DNA of 15,937 bases from an uncultured Porphyromonadaceae bacterium (GCA_947253625.1 CAMYAB010000018.1:1-15937); one strand, 5' to 3'. Positions 6,806 to 15,288 are shown, counted from the first letter of the stretch. Program-made: numbers and translations. Notes: generated by a model not told the origin, from the sequence alone.

Positions 6806-8788
6806 ATGGATATGAAAGACAAGAGAGAGATTCGCTTTGCCACCGGCCTCACACACTGGCTGATGGGTCTTGTGGCCTGTACACTCCTGCTCACCGGTTG
6901 TAAGGATCAGATCTTCTCAGCCGGAGCCGAGTGTCCCGACTCAAACGACGGCAAGGTGCACATCAAAGTAAGCATTCTGGGGCTCAAAGGAGCTGAGATG
7001 CCTCTCCGCGCTAGAGATAGTGGTGGCTATCCGGATCCGGACAAGGTAGATCCATTTGCTCCCGGAAAGGGACAGAATGAGAGGGATGTGAAGGAGGAAC
7101 AACTACGATTTGAGAACCAGATTACCACTCTGCGTGTGCTGGGCTTTTACCAATCCGATATAACCGCACAATCCAGTCCGGATGGGAGAGCTCACAGAAG
7201 AGGGGAAGTTGCTTTCAACCATCTATTTGCCAACAGCAATGCGCTCAGAGACTTGGGACGTGTTGCCAAGCCCGGCGCACTGGAGCTACCGGCATTTGAT
7301 GCTAGGCATGAGGCAGAGCTGGTGTTTGAGTCGGAGTGCCAAGGAACATTCGACCTCATCATCATTGCCAATGAATCGCTCAACGCCACATCAAATTACA
7401 GTGGCTTAGTAGATCCTCGGACCAAGTTTCCCAATGATGTACTGACCGATGACCCCGGTGAGCAAGGTGAAAAGAAAACACTAGACCTCTCCGCCATCCA
7501 AAACATCAGCGACCTACAAAAGGCATTCATCACCACCCCCAACTATAGGATCGAGGAGATGGTACAGAATGGCAACTATCCGGCCGGCTACCAAGGCGCA
7601 CTGCCGGCAAATGCTTGGCTCTATGCCAATGGCGGTATTCCTATGGTAGGGCAAGGGATGACCAAGATTCCGCAGAGTATGGAGGAGTCAACAGTCCCCA
7701 CTCAACCGGCCGTCATCGGACTGGAGCGTGTGCTGGCAAAGGTAGTGGTCGAGTACACCAATACCGAACCGGATATGCGTATACGCCCCTGGACCCACGC
7801 ACTTTTCGATCAGATGGTGCGAAATCGCCACCTGCACTCCATTTGGCTCAACAACTATCCAATGTATGCGATGTTGCTACCCTCTGAGCGAAGTGAATCG
7901 GATCGAGACTACGCCTCACCCGGAACCAATCACAAGCTCTACTCCGACCCCTCAAGCCCCTTTATGAACATGTACTACGCACAGGAAAAAGGGATACCCG
8001 ATGCCGGCAATGGGCTAAAAATGCCCCTCACCCCCGCCTCCTATCGTAGCCGGACAGTCAATGGTGACAAAGCGGTGCTTTGTCGCCCCAGTTGCTTCAT
8101 TTTTGGCTACATGTCGCCGATGTTCAAGTACAAGTATGATATGGGGGTTGTGTCGGACAGGCGGAAAGATCCGGTCCTGAATGTCAATTGGATCCCGATC
8201 ATTCGCAACAATACTATAATCATCTATTCGGGAAATGCCGTCTACATAGATCCGGATCGGAGAGTGGGCGATTATGTCAACTACAATGACCGCTACAACA
8301 GCTCGCACCCCATTGACCTCTATGTGCTGCCGACTACCAACAGCCACATGCCCGCCATCTCCGGCAACGGCATTAGCACAAGAAACGGTGAAGTCGGGAT
8401 GACACAGGAGCCAACCGAGGTAGTAGTGACCACAGCCATCATGAAACGTCCGGTGACCAAGGAGATGTTGAAATCCGAGTTTTGGAGCGATGATCAGGGG
8501 CTTTACAAGCAGTCGGATGACCATATGCTGAAGGACTACCGCTTTAGGCTCTTCAATCGAGACGGGGGCAATGACAGCTATGCCATTCGTCGCAACACCA
8601 TCTACAAGCTGGTCTTCAACTGGAAAGGAAAGGATGTTGTCATCTGCTTCACCGCTCAAGTAAAGGTTTTGCCCTGGAACTACAAAGACAAGTACTACAT
8701 CATCAACCCGGACACCTGGGAGTATGAGGAGGTAGAGGGAGAGGACTACCCCAGGAACGATCGCACAAATGCCACAGTAAAGAAATGA
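6806..8788 (+). CDS. Accessory fimbrillin lipoprotein, second of a paralogous pair, with C-terminal extension
   Basis: A 660-residue protein; ATGs at 6806 and 6812 are both possible and neither has a clear ribosome binding site. The signal peptide ends in LLLTGC (Cys32 from 6806), followed by KDQIFSAGAECP, matching RDTIFSNVGDCP of the previous gene. Parallel blocks follow in the same order: FENQITTLRVLGFYQSD, GTFDLIIIANESLNA, GYQGALPANAWLYANGG, IPMVGQG, IGLERVLAKVVVEYTN, MPAISGNGIS, QEPTEVVVTTA, YAIRRNTIYKLVFNW and VKVLPWN. Arg68 or Arg70 (PLRARDSGG) are candidate maturation sites. Unlike its partner it runs about 35 residues past VLPWN, with a Tyr/Glu/Asp-rich tail (YKDKYYIINPD...). Its stop overlaps the next start (ATGA), so the next protein is probably translationally coupled. 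Likely an accessory or connector subunit near the distal end. It may correspond to the FimC/FimD/FimE class, but I cannot assign it to one of them. Confidence 0.72.
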   Translation: MDMKDKREIRFATGLTHWLMGLVACTLLLTGCKDQIFSAGAECPDSNDGKVHIKVSILGLKGAEMPLRARDSGGYPDPDKVDPFAPGKGQNERDVKEEQLRFENQITTLRVLGFYQSDITAQSSPDGRAHRRGEVAFNHLFANSNALRDLGRVAKPGALELPAFDARHEAELVFESECQGTFDLIIIANESLNATSNYSGLVDPRTKFPNDVLTDDPGEQGEKKTLDLSAIQNISDLQKAFITTPNYRIEEMVQNGNYPAGYQGALPANAWLYANGGIPMVGQGMTKIPQSMEESTVPTQPAVIGLERVLAKVVVEYTNTEPDMRIRPWTHALFDQMVRNRHLHSIWLNNYPMYAMLLPSERSESDRDYASPGTNHKLYSDPSSPFMNMYYAQEKGIPDAGNGLKMPLTPASYRSRTVNGDKAVLCRPSCFIFGYMSPMFKYKYDMGVVSDRRKDPVLNVNWIPIIRNNTIIIYSGNAVYIDPDRRVGDYVNYNDRYNSSHPIDLYVLPTTNSHMPAISGNGISTRNGEVGMTQEPTEVVVTTAIMKRPVTKEMLKSEFWSDDQGLYKQSDDHMLKDYRFRLFNRDGGNDSYAIRRNTIYKLVFNWKGKDVVICFTAQVKVLPWNYKDKYYIINPDTWEYEEVEGEDYPRNDRTNATVKK

Positions 8789-11304
8789 TGAAGTCAGTAG
8801 ATAAAATAGCCTTGATCGCACTGTGTGTCGCTTTGGCTCTCCTATCGAGCTGTCGCAAAGCGGAGCTACCAAACGTACCGGAAAACAGACAAGGCACACA
8901 GGACAAACAACCCCTGGAGATGATTGATCTGGAGCACCCCATCGTGCTCGGCATATCGGTACTGCCATCCCAGGTGGTGGATCTCAACCAGCCCCGCACT
9001 CGTGGTGCGTTGCGTGCCGAGCAGGGGAGCTATACCGAGGCTGATTTTGCCCGGTCGACGGTCAATCGGCCCCCGGGAGAGGATCCCGACTGCCTCTACG
9101 ATGCCGAGGTCGGAGAGGACTGGATCCGAAACATCGTACTATTTGCAGACGGTGAAGAGCTAAAGCAAGGCGTTGACTACGACGTAGAGGGGCTCGTAGG
9201 TGGACCGGTGCTCAATCAGAATGACTTCGTGCCCAAAGTGCCTTGGAAGTACGACTCCTCACTTCCGGCTCCTTCCAAACAGGTGGTCGTGAAGATATAC
9301 CGTCTGCCCAAAGACATGCCTAAAAATCTGGAGGTATTTGCCAACGCACAAGCAATAACGGTTGGGGATCATCGGGACCCTGATACAGTCGACGTTTCCT
9401 ACATCAACACCCGAAATAGTCCCTGCCTGACCGCTTGGCCCAACACTCCATCCACCTGTTGCGACTACGAGGAGATCCTCTTCTTGAAGACTAACGAAGA
9501 GATATATGTAGACTCAACATTACCGTATCTGAGGACCTACATGGCACCCTCCAACCTTCCAATGTATGGCAAGGTAAGCGACTGCGACATCAACCCCGAC
9601 ACCTTTGAGTTCACCGGCAAGCAGTGGGGACAAGCGACAAGAGAGGAGATAAAGACCATCTATCTCGAGCGCGCAGTCGCCAAAATAGAGGTGACCTTCG
9701 ACGAATACGTCGCCACTGATCCATCTGATCAGCAAGAGAGGATGTATTGGCTGGACGAGCTACGTCCCGGCGACTTCCCCAACATCATCACCATCGTACC
9801 GGGGTACGAAAACTACAACCGGAATGTCGATGGTGCACGCCAGCTTTTGGAGGGCTTGGGAGCACCAGATGATGGTATGCCTTTCATCTGGAGAAACAAG
9901 GCCGTTCGGTACGGATATCTTTACGGCTACGGCCGGTATTGGAGAAGGGAGACGGACTTTGTGATACAGCCTGAATGCGAGCAAATATCCCCTCAGGAGC
10001 AGTACCAGATTGAGCACGACAATTACCTCGGGCTAACCAAGGAGGAGATTGAGAATGACCCCGATAATAGGTACACAAAGTACATCAACGACAAGCTCAG
10101 GAGCGGGGTAAAACGGCCTCGGGAAGTGGCCATGTACCTGCCCGAAAGCTACGAGCCGGCAAGAAGCAAATTCCCGGAGGAGATTTTGAGCAATTCAAAG
10201 GACTACGAGACCACCATACGTATCGGCATTTCGGAGCTGTTCGCTACCGGAGATCCAGTCAATCCGTATGAGTATCTCACAGTGAATGCCCATTATCAGA
10301 AAAACACCAAGATCCTGAATATGGTAGTGGGCGAAAAGAATGCCAATGGCTTTCACGAGTTGGCTCGTAATACCTGCTACCGCCTACATATCCGACTGGG
10401 AGATGTGCTCAGAGGGACCTTCAAGGTATTGCCCTACAAGATCGTGGATCTGGACTCAGAGATCGACCCCGAGGCCAATGACAACCAAGCATACGACTGG
10501 ACCATTCCACGGGCATTGAGGTGCAACCCTCTCGCCTATGTCGCCGAGTACAACGTGACACGGTCGGGCACCTGGGACAAAGGACAGACCATCCCTACTG
10601 CCCAAAACGAGGATGAGCTCCTACTCACTTGGAATGACGCCACCGAGCGGTACAATCGGCCACGATCGATCAAGGGTTCGAGCTGCGAGTATAGTATGCC
10701 CAACTACCTCCAGTGGAGGAGCATCTTCCCTTGCCAGACCAACATCAGCTTGGGTGGCGGCAATACAATAGTCGAAAATCACCGTGAGATAGTGGAGGTG
10801 GCTGGAGAGACCTTTGAGGCGACCCAAGACTTTAGACCCGGTACCTATACCATAAATGGCCAAAGCGTCAAGGGTTGCGTGGGATTGCGGTTCAGGGGCA
10901 ACAACCCACAGGAAAAACGGTTCAAGTCGGCTTGGCTCTACTATTACGGTGAGCAGGATGGCAAGAAAGGACTACACATCTACTGCATCCCCTTGGCCTA
11001 CGCGGTTGGGCCCAAACCAATCTCTTTTGGCCAAATCTGTGAGAATAAATTTTGGGAGACAAACATCCCCCACGCAGTACACCGCTTTTTCCCGGCCGCA
11101 GGCAGAATCACCTACTTCGGACAGAAGAAGATCGAAAAGAGGGGCGAAATGGGCTACTACTGGCTCCGCACCCAGTACTTCGGAGACCGATACAATGCGG
11201 TCATGGTATACTTCGGTGACAACGTTATGGCACAGGATGGCAATGGCGTATTGCTCGACACACGTGCCTCCATCCGACTCTTTTCTCTAACCCCGGCTAA
11301 GTGA
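8785..11304 (+). CDS. Large fimbrillin-like lipoprotein with FISUMP-like C-terminal module, candidate tip adhesin
   Basis: An 839-residue protein whose ATG overlaps the previous stop by 4 bp. Lipobox ALLSSC (Cys23); candidate maturation cut R73 (QPRTR/GALR). The first about 560 residues form a fimbrillin body: GEDWIRNIVLF, VVVKIYRLPKD, LPMYGKVSD, GKQWGQATREEIKTIYLERAVAKIEVTF, then ELARNTCYRLHIRLGDVLRGTFKVLPYKIVDL, which is the usual end of a subunit. Instead of stopping, it continues with a module of about 260 residues (581-839) that starts NPLAYVAEYNV and includes MPNYLQWRSIFP, GCVGLRFRGN, SAWLYYYGE, FWETNIPHAVHRFFPAAG, MGYYWLRTQYFGDRYNA and RASIRLFSL. This order resembles the FISUMP-type (Fibrobacter paralogous, lectin/FGE-like) domain found at the end of many Bacteroidetes surface proteins. 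A bulky C-terminal domain in place of a free donor strand fits a tip position. Function as an adhesin is inferred; no ligand can be named. Confidence 0.72.
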   Translation: MMKSVDKIALIALCVALALLSSCRKAELPNVPENRQGTQDKQPLEMIDLEHPIVLGISVLPSQVVDLNQPRTRGALRAEQGSYTEADFARSTVNRPPGEDPDCLYDAEVGEDWIRNIVLFADGEELKQGVDYDVEGLVGGPVLNQNDFVPKVPWKYDSSLPAPSKQVVVKIYRLPKDMPKNLEVFANAQAITVGDHRDPDTVDVSYINTRNSPCLTAWPNTPSTCCDYEEILFLKTNEEIYVDSTLPYLRTYMAPSNLPMYGKVSDCDINPDTFEFTGKQWGQATREEIKTIYLERAVAKIEVTFDEYVATDPSDQQERMYWLDELRPGDFPNIITIVPGYENYNRNVDGARQLLEGLGAPDDGMPFIWRNKAVRYGYLYGYGRYWRRETDFVIQPECEQISPQEQYQIEHDNYLGLTKEEIENDPDNRYTKYINDKLRSGVKRPREVAMYLPESYEPARSKFPEEILSNSKDYETTIRIGISELFATGDPVNPYEYLTVNAHYQKNTKILNMVVGEKNANGFHELARNTCYRLHIRLGDVLRGTFKVLPYKIVDLDSEIDPEANDNQAYDWTIPRALRCNPLAYVAEYNVTRSGTWDKGQTIPTAQNEDELLLTWNDATERYNRPRSIKGSSCEYSMPNYLQWRSIFPCQTNISLGGGNTIVENHREIVEVAGETFEATQDFRPGTYTINGQSVKGCVGLRFRGNNPQEKRFKSAWLYYYGEQDGKKGLHIYCIPLAYAVGPKPISFGQICENKFWETNIPHAVHRFFPAAGRITYFGQKKIEKRGEMGYYWLRTQYFGDRYNAVMVYFGDNVMAQDGNGVLLDTRASIRLFSLTPAK

Positions 11305-11328
11305 CGGCAGCAGATGCACAGATAACCT

Positions 11329-12807
11329 ATGATGATGAAGTGTTTATTATCCAATAGCAAGCTGACCCTCTTGGTCGCCACCATGTTACTGGCAGGGTGC
11401 CAGGGGCTCTATGCCCCCGGGCCGGGCTGTCCCACTCCGGAGGCCACTGCGGATGAGGGGGAAAAGATCCTCCTCGAGAAGCCAATCACACTGAACCTAG
11501 GGGTACTGCCTATGCGAGTGGTGGACACTTCGCGCCCCCCCACACGTGCCACAGGGGAGCTCTCACGCTCCTACAGCGAGGAGGATATGAAAAACTCCAC
11601 ACTCAACACCCCCGACCCCACGTACCACATCACCCCACATGTCAACGACTGGATCCGCACCATCGACATTCCTGAGCTGACACTGGGGGTGGACTACAAG
11701 GTATCACAGGAGCGTCCCATGTTTAGGCAAATCGAAATCCCCTACAGGTACGACCCGGAGCATAGGATAGATGACGATTACCGCTTCGCCCCATTTCCCT
11801 CGGGAAAACTTTATTTGCCAATAGTGACCATCTACAAGCTCCCAAAAGATGGGAACCTCTCTTTCTTTATCAATGCCTGGACCGAGCTGATGCAGCCCGG
11901 CACCTCGTTCATCGATCCATTGAGATCCGACCAAACCGACAGATTGCGCAAGGTCCGCAAACTCGATCTGCAACACCCCTACATGACGGCCTACCCCAGT
12001 AGATTTCCGCTACGCATAGACGATGAGACGGTCGCCAACTACAACCCAGATGCCGAGAACGTACGACCACCCTACTACTCACTGATGACAGCCTCCTACC
12101 TACCAATGTATGGCCGCATCACAGAGGCCAGAGTCTACAAGGGGGTACTCTATGGCAAGCAATTGGGCCGTGAGAGCGAGGAGATCGAGACCGTCTATGT
12201 CGAGCGTGCCACAGCCGAGGTAGAGATCCGGCTCCAGACCCGAGATGAGCTGTTTCCCGACAAGGTCTATCCCGACCAGTACTACATCCTCAGCAATGGG
12301 ACACCCGGCAGGTACGTCAATATGCTGTCCATTATCCCCGACAACTGGGAGGGAGTACAGCAAGCGAGAGCAAAGTGGAGCAAAGAGGCCAACCCCCAAT
12401 CCCATATCCCCTACCTAGGTGATCGCTTGAGAGATGGATGGGATGCCTACAATGTGCATATCTTCAAGCAAGGACTACAGCACCCGATTTTCATGCCCGA
12501 GAATTTCCCGACAAAGCCCGAGGAGCAATCCACCATCCGAGTGGGGATCTCCAAAAGTTTCCGGACCGCCGACAACGACTTTTCGGAGTTTGATCCCAAT
12601 GATCACGGCAACCCCCGGAAGGACTACCGAAACTTCAAGCAGTTCGACGTCCTCTTTGGAGAAAAGAACCCACAGACCGGCCTCTACGAGGTGCATCGCA
12701 ATACCCTCTATCGCATCTATGTCCGCATGAAGCGGTATCACCACTCCTCCGATCCACAGATTGAAGTGATAGGTTGGACCGATCAGGACCTACCCAAGGA
12801 GTTTTAG
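11329..12807 (+). CDS. Fimbrillin-like lipoprotein, short paralogue of the preceding tip candidate
   Basis: A 492-residue protein; three consecutive in-frame ATGs (11329, 11332, 11335) leave the exact start open. Lipobox LLAGC (Cys24), with CP at 34-35. It parallels the body of the preceding gene: LNLGVLPMRVVDTSRPPTR/ATG against LGISVLPSQVVDLNQPRTR/GAL (both with Arg73), VNDWIRTIDI, VDYKV, PIVTIYKLPKDGNLSFFINA, LPMYGRITE, GKQLGRESEEIETVYVERATAEVEI, STIRVGISKSF, and EVHRNTLYRIYVRMKRY. It then ends with IEVIGWTDQDLPKEF and has no FISUMP-like module. So it is either a tandem duplicate that lost the module, or the ancestral form to which the module was later added. The retained final strand suggests a connector just below a tip protein. 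AGGAG overlapping its stop (12806-12810) probably serves the next gene. Confidence 0.7.
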   Translation: MMMKCLLSNSKLTLLVATMLLAGCQGLYAPGPGCPTPEATADEGEKILLEKPITLNLGVLPMRVVDTSRPPTRATGELSRSYSEEDMKNSTLNTPDPTYHITPHVNDWIRTIDIPELTLGVDYKVSQERPMFRQIEIPYRYDPEHRIDDDYRFAPFPSGKLYLPIVTIYKLPKDGNLSFFINAWTELMQPGTSFIDPLRSDQTDRLRKVRKLDLQHPYMTAYPSRFPLRIDDETVANYNPDAENVRPPYYSLMTASYLPMYGRITEARVYKGVLYGKQLGRESEEIETVYVERATAEVEIRLQTRDELFPDKVYPDQYYILSNGTPGRYVNMLSIIPDNWEGVQQARAKWSKEANPQSHIPYLGDRLRDGWDAYNVHIFKQGLQHPIFMPENFPTKPEEQSTIRVGISKSFRTADNDFSEFDPNDHGNPRKDYRNFKQFDVLFGEKNPQTGLYEVHRNTLYRIYVRMKRYHHSSDPQIEVIGWTDQDLPKEF

Positions 12808-12822
12808 GAGTTCCCGTTTTTT

Positions 12823-15216
12823 ATGAAAAGTGCTCAATACATACTGTCTCAGCTGACCTTTCGGTCATTGTTGCTCGCATTTTTGCTCGTGACCGGTGCC
12901 TGCCGGCATACCGATACCGACCTCACACTCCCCGAGGACGCACCCGCGATAGAGCGGACTCCATCGGGGCTGATGAAAGTGGAGCTGGAGATTGGCTCGG
13001 ACCAATTCGATGGACTGATCGACACACCCAGAGCACTGACACCCGAGGAGGAGTGCACGATCAAGACGCTAAACATACTCGCCTTCTCTCTGGAGGGAAA
13101 CCCCGGCTACGAGGACGAGAAACTGTTTCACCTGCCCGAGATCATCGCCGGCCCCACTCGGAATGGGAGCAAATACACCCTCACGCTCCTGACAAAGCCC
13201 GGACGCCAACGCCTCGTACTCCTCGCCAACATCCCCTCCGCACAGCCCGCCTACTCCATCGCCGGGGTGGAGCTGGGCATGACCAAAAAGCAGGTCTACG
13301 ACCGCTTGGTTTTCCCATTCAGCTCGGATGGCTGGATGGCAAAAAAGGACAGCGAAATCTTCGACCCGATCCCCATGTGGGGCGAGAGCAACGTCTGCTC
13401 AGTCGAAAACAGAGCCACACCATTCGGCGACTACCTCGATCCGCAAGGCACCACCGGTACGATCCGACTCTATCGCTCCCTCGCCAGGATAGACTTTGGC
13501 CTCAACTTTGATGACCCCACACCCGGAGCCACGACACTCCCCGAGACCTACCATTATGTACCCGGAGACCCCTTTACCTTCGAGGCCGTCTACCTCTATC
13601 ACCCCGCCTCCAGTTTTCGCATGGCCGGAGATATGAGGAAAATCCAACGCGGGACATTCACCTTCACCGCTCCCACTCTCCCCACCTCGCTAGACTTCCA
13701 CACCACCATGGAGGAGGGCCGGATGCCCAAGTGGGGCACCTACAACCCCCAAAACCTCCAGCCATACGAGCACGTCGGACGCCACATCCGTGCCATCTAC
13801 ATCCCCGAGTCTCCCGTACCCGCCTCACTGGTGGAGCGCACCTGCTTGGTCATGAAAGGCAAGTACAGAGATCAGGATCCATCCTACTATGCCCTGGACA
13901 TCTCCACCACGGTCAATGGCCAAAGAAACTTCTTGCCCCTGATCCGCAACAAGCGCTACCGCATCAATGTCAAGAAGATCACCCGATCCGGATACCCCAC
14001 CATCGAGAAAGCGATCAAGGAAGAGCCCTCCAAGACCGAGATCGTCTACAAGCTCGAGTCCCTCACCCCACTCTACTACCGAGACGGCAAAGGGCAGGAG
14101 CGAACCCTAGCAGTCACCGGCACAGTCTCCACCAAGGTGGATGGCCGTGTGGTCTCCACACGCCCACTGACATTGGGCGACTTTGACCTCGAGAAAGTTC
14201 CATCCATGGACTGGCTGGCCGTATCCGGCCCCAAAGTGAAGCAGACTAGGAAAATCGGCGTCCCCGAAACACTGGAAAAGCCCGGACTCTCGCTTCGTGG
14301 CAAAGCTGACCCCACACAGAGCTTCCCTGTACCGGTCATCGTCAAGCGGTCACTGGAGGACAACCCACTCGCCTACATGGCGAAGTACAACGTCACCAGA
14401 GACAAAAAGTGGGACACCAACCACACCATCCCCTCCACCTTGGAAGAGGCCAAAAAGGTGCTGATGAGGAACACTTTTGCACGGTCAACCTTCAAGCAAC
14501 CTCAGTCTATAGAGGGATCGTCCGAGCAGTACAAAATTCCCGGCTCGTATCAAATGTGGTCCATCATACCTTCTGGGCTAATAATGCTTTCCGGCCGAGA
14601 AGGTCTCGACAACCCCGTGATATGCAAAGGAAAAGAGAAGGTACAGATTGCCGGTCAGGATTTCAATGCCTCAAGTACACTGATATTTCCCAAGAAAATA
14701 AAGCTGGCCGATAAGCAAACAGGAAGATCCTGCTGGGTTGCTCTCCGCTACAATGGCAATGACAGTACGGAAAAGAAGTACCGCTCCGCTTGGCTCTACT
14801 ACTGGGGGGTCAAGGAGGTGAATGGAAGGCAAGTCAACGGCCTATACATCCACTGCATCAACATCGTGGGGATCAGCCGATCCGTAACCAGTGCCGAAGA
14901 CCTCTTGGACAAATCTTTCTGGGACACCTACCTAAGCCAAGCTGTGGTCCGTTTTCTTCCTGCTACAGGCCAATCATCACATGACAAATACGATAACCCA
15001 ACGAATCTTACGCATCAGGGTGAAGACGGGACCTTGCTTCAGGATCCTATACTTAGCCACTCGGGTTACGCTTCTTTTTCAGAGAATACTATTATTGGAG
15101 GCATAATGACTATTACAATGCCTCAGATCGGACCGTCTCCAGATCCAGATACATTTGATCTTCACGCTTTGCGTTTAATCTCCGACAGGGCGCTGGACGA
15201 GGACGGGGATGAGTGA
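12823..15216 (+). CDS. Fimbrillin-like lipoprotein with FISUMP-like C-terminal module, candidate tip adhesin; suspected frame disturbance near its end
   Basis: A 797-residue protein as read. AGGAG 12 bp before the ATG is the likely ribosome binding site. Lipobox LVTGAC (Cys27); candidate cut R70 (IDTPR/ALTP). The body shows CTIKTLNILAFSLEG, RLVLLANIP, IPMWGES, IRLYRSLARIDFGLNF, YALDIST, LIRNKRYRINVKKI (about 380-393), then a beta-rich linker (about 410-510) that resembles an Ig-like spacer. From NPLAYMAKYNV (514-524) it carries the same module as the 8785-11304 product: IPGSYQMWSIIP, CWVALRYNGND, SAWLYYWGV, FWDTYLSQAVVRFLPATG. The GYYW...YNA signature expected next is missing in this frame, but YYYWRHNDYYNAS is encoded in the -1 frame at 15087-15125, and frame 0 matches the family again at HALRLISD. 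The final 200 bp are also clearly more AT-rich. Last gene of the operon, probably a second tip protein or a tip alternative. Confidence 0.68.
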   Translation: MKSAQYILSQLTFRSLLLAFLLVTGACRHTDTDLTLPEDAPAIERTPSGLMKVELEIGSDQFDGLIDTPRALTPEEECTIKTLNILAFSLEGNPGYEDEKLFHLPEIIAGPTRNGSKYTLTLLTKPGRQRLVLLANIPSAQPAYSIAGVELGMTKKQVYDRLVFPFSSDGWMAKKDSEIFDPIPMWGESNVCSVENRATPFGDYLDPQGTTGTIRLYRSLARIDFGLNFDDPTPGATTLPETYHYVPGDPFTFEAVYLYHPASSFRMAGDMRKIQRGTFTFTAPTLPTSLDFHTTMEEGRMPKWGTYNPQNLQPYEHVGRHIRAIYIPESPVPASLVERTCLVMKGKYRDQDPSYYALDISTTVNGQRNFLPLIRNKRYRINVKKITRSGYPTIEKAIKEEPSKTEIVYKLESLTPLYYRDGKGQERTLAVTGTVSTKVDGRVVSTRPLTLGDFDLEKVPSMDWLAVSGPKVKQTRKIGVPETLEKPGLSLRGKADPTQSFPVPVIVKRSLEDNPLAYMAKYNVTRDKKWDTNHTIPSTLEEAKKVLMRNTFARSTFKQPQSIEGSSEQYKIPGSYQMWSIIPSGLIMLSGREGLDNPVICKGKEKVQIAGQDFNASSTLIFPKKIKLADKQTGRSCWVALRYNGNDSTEKKYRSAWLYYWGVKEVNGRQVNGLYIHCINIVGISRSVTSAEDLLDKSFWDTYLSQAVVRFLPATGQSSHDKYDNPTNLTHQGEDGTLLQDPILSHSGYASFSENTIIGGIMTITMPQIGPSPDPDTFDLHALRLISDRALDEDGDE

Positions 15217-15226
15217 GCTCATCCCC
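15205..15226 (+). promoter_or_regulatory. Hairpin with the last gene's stop codon in its loop
   Basis: GGGGATGAG (15205-15213) and CTCATCCCC (15218-15226) pair perfectly (9 bp) around the loop TGAG, whose first three bases are the stop codon of the 12823-15216 gene. No T-run follows, so it is not a normal terminator; it may protect the 3' end or affect termination of translation. The pairing is observed, the role is unknown. Confidence 0.45.
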
Positions 15227-15260
15227 AGAAGATGATCCGGCCTTGTCGCCCCTCCGGTGG

Positions 15261-15278
15261 TTGCCAATCGATTGGCAA
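15261..15278. repeat. 18-bp perfect palindrome
   Basis: TTGCCAATCGATTGGCAA is its own reverse complement. It overlaps the left 16-bp inverted end of the MITE-like element by 5 bp. It could be a protein binding site, a transposition target or simply part of the element boundary; nothing else in the window repeats it in full. Confidence 0.6.
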
Positions 15279-15288
15279 AATTGGTCCG

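Noticed and set aside
8015..8968. Long open frame on the - strand (317 codons)
   Set aside because: It lies antisense to two clear fimbrillin genes, has no start region or family motif, and is explained by the codon pattern of the real genes.
12774..13511. 245-codon open frame on the + strand, different frame from the last gene
   Set aside because: Arg/Pro/His-rich translation without motifs, fully overlapping the lipoprotein gene at 12823 that has a lipobox and homologous blocks.
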